Position numbers and translations under genes: made by a program. A stretch of 64,000 nt of DNA from Parapristionchus giblindavisi (Eukaryota > Nematoda > Chromadorea > Rhabditida > Diplogasteridae), in assembly GCA_943737045.1 (NCBI GenBank), contig CALSFV010000242.1:372001-436000 (forward strand). The letters are read 5' to 3'. Positions 51,501 to 63,500 of this stretch are shown in pieces; position 1 is the first letter of the stretch; each line of letters begins with the position of its first letter. The notes beneath the pieces are model-generated. The model made no database searches. It had not been told where the DNA came from and saw only the letters and a list, made by a program, of their open reading frames with translations.

Positions 51501-54500
51501 CGATGACTACCGTAACCGAGTCTACGACCAAGGCTGCCGTGACCGAACCATCCACGAAGGCTACTGAAACCGAGTCTACTACCAAGGCTGCCGTGATCGA
51601 ACCATCCTCGAAGACTACCGTAACCGATTCTACGACCAAGGCTGCCGTGACCGAACCATCCACGAAGGCTACTGAAACCGAGTCTACTACCAAGGCTGCC
51701 GTGACCGAACCATCCTCGAAGACTACCGTAACCGAGTCTACGACCAAGGCTGCTGTGACCGAACCATCCTCGAAGGCTACTGAAACCGAGTCTACTAGAA
51801 AGTCTGCCGTGACCGAACCATCCTCGAAGACTACCGTAACCGAGTCTACGACCAAGGCTGCCGTGACCGAACCATCCACGAAGGCTCCTGAAACCGAGTC
51901 TACTACCAAGGCTGCCGTGACCGAACCATCCTCGAAGACTACCGTAACCGAGTCTACGACCAGGGCTGCCGTGACCGAACCATCCACGAAGGCTACTGAA
52001 ACCGAGTCTACTACCAAGGCTGCAGTGACCGAACCATCCTCGAAGGCTACTGAAACCGAGTCTACGACCAAGGCTGCCGTGACCGAACCATCCACGAAGG
52101 CTACTGAAACCGAGTCTACTACCAAGGCTGCCGTGATCGAACCATCCTCGAAGACTACCGTAACCGATTCTACGACCAAGGCTGCCGTGACCGAACCATC
52201 CACGAAGGCTACTGAAACCGAGTCTACTACCAAGGCTGCCGTGACCGAACCATCCTTGAAGACTACCGTAACCGAGTCTACGACCAAGGCTGCTGTGACC
52301 GAACCATCCTCGAAGGCTACTGAAACCGAGTCTACTAGAAAGTCTGCCGTGACCGAACCATCCTCGAAGACTACCGTAACCGAGTCTACGACCAAGGCTG
52401 CCGTGACCGAACCAGCCACGAAGGCTCCTGAAACCGAGTCTACTACCAAGGCTGCCGTGACCGAACCATCCTCGAAGACTACCGTAACCGAGTCTACGAC
52501 CAGGGCTGCCGTGACCGAACCATCCACGAAGGCTACTGAAACCGAGTCTACTACCAAGGCTGCAGTGACCGAACCATCCTCGATGACTACCGTAACCGAG
52601 TCTACGACCAAGGCTGCCGTGACCGAACCATCCACGAAGGCTACTGAAACCGAGTCTACTACCAAGGCTGCCGTGACCGAACCATCCTCGAAGACTACCG
52701 TAACCGAGTCTACGACCAAGGCTGCCGTGATCGAACCATCCACGAAGGCTACTGAAACCGAGTCTACTACCAAGGCTGCCGTGACCGAACCATCCTCGAA
52801 GACTACCGTAACCGAGTCTACGACCAAGGCTGCCGTGATCGAACCATCCTCGAAGACTACCGTAACCGAGTCTACGACCAAGGCTGCCGTGACCGAACCA
52901 TCCACGAAGGCTACTGAAACCGAGTCTACTACCAAGGCTGCCGTGACCGAACCATCCTCGAAGACTACCGTAACCGAGTCTACGACCAAGGCTGCCGTGA
53001 CCGAACCATCCACGAAGGCTACTGAAACCGAGTCTACTACCAAGGCTGCCGTGACCGAACCATCCTCGAAGACTACCGTAACCGAGTCTACGACCAAGGC
53101 TGCCGTGACCGAACCATCCACGAAGGCTACTGAAACCGAGTCTACTACCAAGGCTGCCGTGACCGAACCTGTTACTCCATCTGGTAGTGATTCATCTGTT
53201 GGTACTACAAAGAAGGCAGAAGATTCGAATGAGCAATCAACTACTTCATCAACTGCTTTCTCGAGTCCAACACCGATGACTTCAACTGACGCTTCAACAA
53301 CGAAGAGTTCAACATCTATTGTATCCGAAGTGACTACACCTTCGACTTCACCTACTATCGAAGCTATTACACCCATTGGAACAGAGCCATCTGTGACTAC
53401 TGAGACTGTTCCCCAGACAACAACCGAAGCCGCAAAACCGACCGCAGCTACGTTGAAGTATACTGGAAAGCCTACTGTAGATGCTCGTCCGACTGCCACG
53501 ACTCCAAATTTCAAAGACTTCACAGTGCAAGAGAGGGTATGACATTAATTATGCAAATAAAATGGTTCCATTTAAAATTTTCGCTAATTTTTACTAAATA
53601 TCGTTAAGACTAAAAATGAAAATAAAGATTCATGCATGAATCTCAACCGAATTCATTCAGCAACCAACCACAACCGAGCACCCCGAAGCCGAGACAGTAT
53701 TGGCAATCACTACCAAACAATTTACTTCCAAACCATTGACTGCAACTCTCCCATCACTAACGAAATCTGGATCAAAGACAACCACTGGAGGTCCTATTGA
53801 GGCATCTACTGAACGACCTACTGTCACTGTAAGAAATATTTCTACGTGTCATAAATTTTAGATGTAATGAAATTGAAAAAAAGTCAAATATTTCACTAAG
53901 TAAGTGCATAAGCAAAAGTTTTAAAAAACGAGCAAGTTTAAAAAAAAGTGCATTATAGTCGACCCAGCCTCATTCCGAACGGGAAACTACTACACAACAG
54001 GAGAGATCTGATATGACTCTTCTTCCTGATATCACTACCAAAGATACGTTCTCGTTGGTCAAGTCTTCCACAACTCTAGCACCGATCGAACCGTAAGTAA
54101 TCTTTGATCTCTCAAATAATCGTAGTCGATCTTTGATCTTTAACAGGACGATTACCTTCAAGTGCAAGAGCTCTGACGAATGCGGCCCCGATACTTACTG
54201 TGAGCGTAGAACTGGAGCTTGTAGATGTGCAAGTGGATTTGAGGGAGCTCCACCTGGAAAACCTTGTGAAGGTTCGTATTATTTCACTTTAGCTCAACAG
54301 GGTCTTGTTGAAGTACAAAAATACCGAGTTCTTTTCAGATATTAACGAATGTGAAAGAGATGTCCATGGTTGTGATGAATCTGCCAGATGTCACAATTAT
54401 ATTGGAGGATTCGCTTGTTTTTGCCCTATGGGATACAGAAAGTCCGAGAACAGAACATGCGTCGGTTAGTATTTGATCTTTGCTCTTTTACACATTGCTT

Positions 54501-57500
54501 TAATCACACTGATCTTTGATCTTTGTTCCAGACATCGATGAGTGTGCCGAATCAGCCGGTACTTGTTGTCCCGCCCACTCTCATTGTAAGAACAAACCTG
54601 GATCATATGTTTGTGAATGTGACAGAGGATACACCGGAGATGGTTACAGGTTAGAGACTACTTTAACCCGTGACATTTATGTTTTAAAGCGTCTTGAAAG
54701 CAATTCGAAGTTATAAAATATTTCAGTTGTATGCCCATCGCTAAGAGACCTTGTACCAAACAAGAGGAGGAAGGAGCTATCTGTGGAAAGAATAACGTTT
54801 GTATGGTTGATGGATACGGTACCACTGATTGTTCCAAGTGTAAGAGTGGATTCGAAAAGAGAAAGGGACAATGTGTTGGTCAGTTCTTCCAAACTTTCCG
54901 TATTTTCACTGTTCTTGTATTTATAAAAAATATGATGAAAGGCTTAAACCATAATAATCTGTCTGATTATCGATTGTTCAGATATCAATGAGTGTGCTCA
55001 TCCAACATTGAACATGTGTAGTGAGAATGCCCAATGTAATAATATGGAAGGAACTTATTCATGTGAATGCAAACAAGGATACAGAGGAGATGGAATGATG
55101 TGCGAGGGTAAGTATTATAGTTTGATATTTGATCTTTCAAAAGATTTGATTATTTGAAACTTGATCTTTGAACTTTCCAGATATCGACGAGTGTGCTACA
55201 GAAATGTCTCCATGTCATCCTCAAGCGACTTGTGCCAATGCTCCCGGTTCATTCATTTGCACTTGTCCTGATAGTTGGGAAGGTGATGGAGTAAAGGTAT
55301 ACCAATTTATTATGAAAACTTGAGTCAATTAGAAAATATAATTGCGTTGTTCAAACACTGAGTATGGTTCTTAGTTTCAGTGAAAATTCATTTTGAAATG
55401 ACATAATTTGAGACAATAATATTTTGGAGAAATCTGTAAATGAATTGATGAATGCATGAGTCCATTGTAGGAGTGCATCAATCCCCATAAACGTGATTGT
55501 TCTGACCTTCTTGGAACATGTGGAAGAGTTGAAAATGTGGCATGTCTGTCAGTTAGAGTCTTCGATGGAAATGTCGAATCGGTCTGTGAATGTGAAATGG
55601 GATACAGATACAACAACAGAACCAACAAGTGTGAAGGTATTCTACTTTCACCTATTATAATTTTTTTGTTTTTTTTTCATCTAAATTTTCGAGAACAATT
55701 TAGATCAAAATTATTCAAAAGTACTGCACAAAAACCGATGAATATCATACAATTTTTTGTATGTATTTTAGTGAAAAACTGATATTAGAGCAGCAAACTA
55801 TTCAAAAACTTGCAGATATCGATGAATGTTACGAGAACAGACACGCTTGTGATCCCGCTAGTTCTCATTGTGTGAACACTGAAGGAGGATATGAATGTGA
55901 ATGCGAAGAAGGATATGAAGGAAAAGGCGGAGTTTGCGTCGGTATGTCACTTTTCCAATGTTTTAAATCATAATGATTTGGATTATATGTGTCACTTTAA
56001 AGTAATGTAACAAAAAATAAAATAGTATTTGAACCTATGTATTGATTGATACGGAAAAATTGTAGATGTTGATGAATGTGTCCGTGGTACGGCCGGATGT
56101 CATGCCATGGCCACATGTATTAATCAAGCTGGATCATGTGGATGTTCATGTCCTGAAGGATACACTGGAGATGGAACTCATTGCGAGGGTAAGCTATTCA
56201 TCACGATGAAAATAGTGAAATGGAATGATTCTCTTGTAGTTGGTGATTAATGAAAGATATTTCTTTAGAAATCGTAAAGACGACTCCTCCAACAAAGGGA
56301 ATTTGTCCTCCCGCTTGGGTTCGTTTGTGTGAAAGGGAGAATAAGACATGTCTTGTGGATGGAGATGATGTTCCTCAATGTGGAAGTTGTGCTGCTGGAC
56401 ATCATCCAATCAATGGAGTCTGTCAACGTTCGTTTAATCTCATTCACAATTTTCGCTAATAGTATAGATCTCCTAAAAATATTTTGGTAGTGTGAATCCT
56501 AACACATTATCGATCAAAACTCCAATCGTTTTTGTTCTAGCGATAGCAGGAGTTGGTTCATGTTCGACCTCTGGAAAGTCTCGTTGTGACGTCAATGCGG
56601 TCTGCTTCGATGTACCGCCTGATCGTCATTTCTGTACGTGCAATGAAGGATTCATCGGAGATGGAATCAAATGTGATGGTATGTCATATGATCTTTGATC
56701 TTTGATCACTCTATACACATATGAATGAATGCAGTGAAGCACGACTCGTCCACTTCTTTCATCTCACATTTGCATGAATTGAATACACATTTGCTCCCTA
56801 TGATCACTCTCTCACAGATGAAACAAGAAGTGGGCGGAGTCTCGAGTGTTGTTTTCGCATGAGTGATAGCACGTATACTCTAATTACAGACGTTGATGAG
56901 TGTTTGATGCCGCACCTGTGTGATCCGAATGCTGTGTGCACGAACACCCTTGGAGGATTCGAATGCATCTGTCTAGATGGATGGCATGGAGATGGATTCA
57001 CTTGCACTCGATCTAGTACCACAAATAAACCGATTACTGTGAGACTGAATACGGAGAGCACTTCTACACTGAATCCACCAACTACGGTAGTGACCAGAGG
57101 AGAACGTTCGAGTATTGCAACGACACAATCGACCGAACTTACTACTGAAATACCGTTGACCACAGTACCTTCTACTGAGAAACCAAAAGCGATAGATCCA
57201 TCAACAGTGACACCATTCACCATAGAACCGTTGATTACAACGATTGAAGGATCGACATCAACTTCATCCATTGAATCCTCGAGAGCTTCTGCATCAGGAG
57301 TGAAGACAATGACCGATGCACCTGTTCCCGATGACATCACGAATATTTCTTCTAACAGTTCCAATACCAAGGATCCGGTTACTACGGGTACTTCATCTCA
57401 AGCACCTCGTACAGTAACCTTCAGACCACACACTCGAACAACTGCAAAGAAAACCGAGGCAACTGAAGCAACTACTGAGCCTTCCACTGTATCAACAGCA

Positions 57501-60500
57501 CCTGTTACCGAACGTACCACTTCTGAATCCGTTACTGAACCAACTACCAAGTCTCATACCAAGACTACCGTAGAATCTTCATCCCCAGAAGTCACTACCG
57601 TACCATCAACTGCATCTGTAACCGAATCTAGTACTGAAGCACCTCGTACAGTAACCTTCAGACCACACGCTCGAACAACTGCCAAGAGTCCTGCGACTAC
57701 AGAATCATCTACTGAGCCTTCCACGGTATCAACAGCACCTGTTACCGAACGTACCACTTCTGAATCCGTTACTGAACCAACTTCCAAGTCTCATACCAAG
57801 ACTACCGTAGAATCTTCATCCCCAGAAGTCACTACCGTACCATCAACTGCATCTGTAACCGAATCTAGTACTGAAGCACCTCGTACAGTAACCTTCAGAC
57901 CACACACTCGAACAACTGCCAAGAGTCCTGTGACTACAGAATCATCTACTGAGCCTTCCACGGTATCAACAGCACCTGTTACCGAACGTACCACTTCTGA
58001 ATCCGTTACTGAACCAACTACCAAATCTCATACCAAGACTACCGTAGAATCGTCATCCCCAGAAGTCACTACCGTACCATCAACTGCATCTGTAACCGAA
58101 TCTAGTACTGAAGCACCTCGTACAGTAACCTTCAGACCACACACTCGAACAACTGCCAAGAGTCCTGTGACTACAGAATCATCTACTGAGCCTTCCACGG
58201 TATCAACAGCACCTGTTACCGAACGTACCACTTCTGAATCCGTTACTGAACCAACTACCAAATCTCATACCAAGACTACCGTAGAATCTTCATCCCCAGA
58301 AGTCACTACCGTACCATCAACTGCATCTGTAACCGAATCTAGTACTGAAGCACCTCGTACAGTAACCTTCAGACCACACACTCGAACAACTGCCAAGAGT
58401 CCTGTGACTACAGAATCATCTACTGAGCCTTCCACGGTATCAACAGCACCTGTTACCAAACGTACCACTTCTGAATCCGTTACTGAACCAACTACCAAGT
58501 CTCATACCAAGACTACCGTAGAATCTTCATCCCCAGAAGTCACTACCGTACCATCAACTGCATCTGTAACCGAATCTAGTACTGAAGCACCTCGTACAGT
58601 AACCTTCAGACCACACACTCGAACAACTGCCAAGAGTCCTGTGACTACAGAATCATCTACTGAGCCTTCCACGGTATCAACAGCACCTGTTACCAAACGT
58701 ACCACTTCTGAATCCGTTACTGAACCAACTACCAAGTCTCATACCAAGACTACCGTAGAATCTTCATCACCAGAAGTCACTACCGTACCATCAATTGCAT
58801 CTGTAACCGAACGTACCACTTCTGAATCCGTTACTGAACCAACTACCAAGTCTCATATCAAGACTACCGTAGCATCTTCATCCCCAGAAGTCACTACCGT
58901 ACCACCAATTGCATCTGTAACCGAACGTACCACTTCTGAATCCGTTACTGAACCAACTACCAAGTCTCATACCAAAACTACCGTAGCATCTTCATCCCCA
59001 GAAGTCACTACCGTACCACCAATTGCATCTGTAACCGAACGTACCACTTTTGAATCCGTTACTGAACCAACTGCCAAGTCTCATACCAAGACTACCGTAG
59101 AATCTTCATCCCCAGAAGTCACTACCGTACTATCAACTGCATCTGTAACCGAATCTAGTACTGAAGCACCTCGTACAGTAACCTTCAGACCACACACTCG
59201 AACAACTGCCAAGAGCACAGTGACTTATACTGAACCAACCATTGATCTACCCGATTCAGACAAACCCAGATTGAATGTTACGTTCCACACTCTCGAAACA
59301 AGTACAGAGTTTCCCGATCTAGTGATCACTCCAGAAGATATTCGAACAGTTGCTTCGGTTGCCACGACAAAGGAACCGGTCGAGTCCATTCCCGATGGCA
59401 AGGATGGCGGATTGAGTGGCACTACAGATAAGGCTGCAACCGTCACTTCACCGAGTGTAACACCTAGCTCTTCATTAACGACAGAACACTCGGATGGTAC
59501 CACCAAGGAGTCGAAGGAGTCGACTTTTGAACCTATCACATCAACAGACCTGCCAAGTATCAGCACTAGAAATACGCCTGAAATATCTAGATCAACTCTA
59601 TCAGCTGCTTCATCCAGTTCGGCATCGTTGTCCACTCATAGCACACTCACAACTAGATCTCCTTCAACTCTATCTTCAGCGGAGAAAACTAGCTCACAAT
59701 CCTCATCTACATCACCGAAAGGCGATACGACGAGTTCAACCGATAGACCCTCGACTATTCCCACCGCATCTGAAAACCTTGGTCATTTAAACACCACCAC
59801 ACCCCGGTCTCGTCATACTGTGACATCATCAACATCGCGTGTGACACTGGAAGCATCACAAAGAACAACGTCGCCCGTCGCCTCGACAATTGTGCCAACA
59901 GGTCATCCCAGTCATTCGGAAACGACTACAGGTCATTCTGGTTCAAAAGATCATAGTACAATTTCATCGACTTCATCATCGAATACCACACCTGTTTCTT
60001 TGGCTCCCGAACAAACACAGAGCACCAAGCAACCAATCGAATCTACCACGCACCATATCGAAGTAGATCACAGTACTCCCACGACACGTTCTTCCACAGT
60101 TTCGAGTGTTGCATCCACACATGGTCACAAAACTATCGGTACCCGGAGACCCGATCACATGACAACTTCACCGAGTGTCACCACAGATCCCACAGAACCA
60201 TTTACATCTGGTTTAGAACAGACCAAACCATCATCTCGATCGAGCTCTACGCACACTGAAACCACGCATGTTGTGAGCACTTCTTCGACAGAACGCACGA
60301 TTACACCGAGTGAGTAAAATATACAACCATTTCACAGTCTTTAACATATCATTTCATTCTGTTTGTTTTCCATAGTGTGCAGTGATAACTTACAAAGTGT
60401 AAAAGAAACAAACTAATATTGTATGATTCAGGACCGATCTCTCATTGCCAACTAGCACCCGGTATGTGCCATAAGAACGCCCGATGTGGACTCGACGGCA

Positions 60501-63500
60501 AATGTGCTTGTATCAAGGGATTCGAAGGAAACGGAATCACAATATGTAATGGTGAGAATTTTAACTAAATATAAATTATACAAACTTGATTGTGGTCGTC
60601 TAATTTTATTTTCAGAGATCTCAACAACAATCGCTCCTGATGCCACTACAATGTTTGTCGAGCCAACCACACAGTCGCATGCAACCATCACTGAAGATCG
60701 TTTCGAACCGGTAGAGTTGGTGACTGGACAGGCGACCCAACCCGGAATCACCGCCACGCTGCCTAGCTTCGTGACTGAACGACCCGTGTCAAGGAAGCAA
60801 CCGAAGGAGGAGACTGAGCCGATTGGTAAGACTACGCATGCAGTGTCTACACACACGAATGGAATGACCACATCCGCACCTTCTGCTGTGAATGAGTCCA
60901 CTATTCTTTCCTCTTCTGCACCTGTTTCTACGCATGAAACCACCACTGGTCCTAGAGTGACTAAACCGACCGACGGTACCACATCCGCACCTCAGACAAC
61001 GCATGAAATCGAGTCTACCATATCTTCCGTGCCCAGTACCATGCATGTAACCAAGTCTTCGATCACATCCACTCCCAAGCATGAAACCACCGAAAGAGTG
61101 ACGGACAAGTCTGAAGTTCCTGTAACTGCACCCACTGTTGGAACTACACATAAGAGTGAACCAAGTGTGACCAAATCTACTGTACCAACCGACAGCTCGT
61201 CTACTGTGACTCCATCAACTCTACAATCTACTAGACCTACCCATAAGTTCACAAAGGCTGACCCAGACAATAGTAGAACCACTGCTTCGTTGAGACCTAC
61301 CTCTGAAATTAGAACCTCCACTCAGGCACAAGAGAGCTCAGTCAAGACGACTCCTGAGGGCAGCCCCACTACTCAGACACCTGAGAGCTCGGTCAAGACA
61401 ACTCCCGAAGGTAGACCCACCACTCAGACACCCGAGAGCTCAGTCAAGACGACTCTTGAAAGCAGTCCCACTACTCAGACACCTGAGAGCTCAGTTAAGA
61501 CAACTCCCGAAGGTAGACCCACCACTCAGACACTCGAGAGCTCAGTCAAGATGACTCCTGAAGGCAGTCCCACTACTCAGACACCTGAGAGCTCGGTCAA
61601 GACAACTCCCGAAAGTAGACCCACCACTCAGACACTCGAGAGCTCTGTCAAGACGACTCCTGAAGGCAGTCCCACTACTCAGGCACCCGAGAGCTCCGTC
61701 AAGACTACTCCCGAAGGTAGACCCACCACTCAGATACCCGAGAGCTCAGTCAAGACAACTCCTGAAGGTAGACCCACTACTCAGATACCCGAGAGCTCAG
61801 TCAAGATTACTCCCGAAGGTAGACCTACCACTCAGACACCCGAGAGCTCAGTCACGACTACCCCTGTAATTAGAACCTCTACGACTAAATCTCGTTCACC
61901 GTCTTCCAGAAGAACCAAGATGACTAAGAGACCATCACATGACCGAGCTACAACAGAAAGTATGAAACCGAGTGAGTTGAACACATCGAGTTCCACATCA
62001 ACTGTGACTGAATCCACACCCGTCACCACCCAATCGAGTGTCACTACCACCCAGTTTGCCACCTCTACTTCTTCTGTAAGCAATCGTGTTACACCGAGTG
62101 AACCATCATCAATCACCGAGAGTGCTCAGAGTGTTACACCTTCATCAACTGCTAGAGTGACCTTATCCACAAGGAGTGAAGTGATTGAATCCACGAATAG
62201 CACCTCCAGTGCCAAGATTGTTACACCCACTACAAAGCCTAATCACAATACTTCTACTGAATCGCCTGTGGTAGACAGAGAAACTACACCAAAGATAATG
62301 ATCGTAACCGAACATACGACGCCATCTCTACCACTTATCACAAGAGGACCTTTGCGTACCAAGTACCCGAGGGAGTTCGAAGTCAGTGTAGGCACTCGGT
62401 TATTCGTGAATTCTGAGGAATCCAATGAGCAGATGATTGAGGGAACAACGAAACCAGCTCACGCTACCAAGCGTACCACAACCAAGCCGAGGTTCACGCC
62501 ACGTGGAACAAGACCCCACATTGCAGTAACCCCAACCCAGTCCACGCAAGAACCACTGCCTCAAACTACGACTTCTGCAATGACCGGATCATCATCACAA
62601 TTTGTAACCGAGTCACCTGACGGTACCACACAGTCACCAGCATCCGGTGTGAAGACCATGACCGATGGACCGATTCCAGATGAGACCACTGCTGGTGCAA
62701 ATACTCGTACTACAAAATCGATGGTACTGAAACCGACTACGTCGGAGTCCGTCCCTGAAATTGTATTTTCTACTCAAACACCTGAGAGCTCAACGAATCC
62801 AGAAGTTACAACTGCATCATCTAGTGTTGGAAGCCCATCATCTGTTACTACAAGCACAGCCAAGGCAGAAGCAACGACCCAGCCACAGGTGGCAACTACG
62901 ACTAATTCTCGTTCACCGTCTTCCAGACGAACCAAGATGACTAAGAGACCGTCACAAGACCGAGCTACAACAGAAAGTATAAAACCGAGTGAGTTGAGCA
63001 CATCCAGTTCCACATCAACTGTGACTGAATCAACAGAAGTCACCACACAATCGAGTGTTACTACCACCCAGTTTGCCACTTCTACCTCTTCTGTAACCAA
63101 GCGTGTTACACCGAGTGAACCATCATCAAACACCGAAGGTACCCACAGTGTTACACCTTCTTCAACTGCTAGAGTGACCTTATCCACAAGGAGTGAAGTG
63201 ACTGAATTCACGAATGAGCCCAGCACCTACAGTAGCAAAATTCCGACACCCACAACAAAGCCTACGCACTCTACTTCTTCTACAACAGGAAGTATGAAAC
63301 CGAGTGAGTTGAGCACATCCAGTTCAACATCTAGTGTGACTGAATCCACACCCGTCACCACACAATCGAGTGTCATTACCACCCAATTCGTTACCTCTTC
63401 CTCATCAGCAACCAAGAGTGTTACACCGAGTGAGCCACCATCGAGTACCGACCGTACCCAGAGTGTTGCACAATCTTCAAGCACATCCACAACGAGTGAA

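Noticed and set aside
50797..53523. 908-codon minus-strand open frame across the mucin array
   Set aside because: It is the antisense of the in-frame 54-bp repeat, whose length is a multiple of three and whose codons lack antisense stops. It encodes only a mirror repeat, and the + strand frame has splice sites and domains on both sides.
57554..58735. Five 77-codon minus-strand frames spaced 237 bp apart
   Set aside because: They are exact antisense shadows of the 79-residue repeat.
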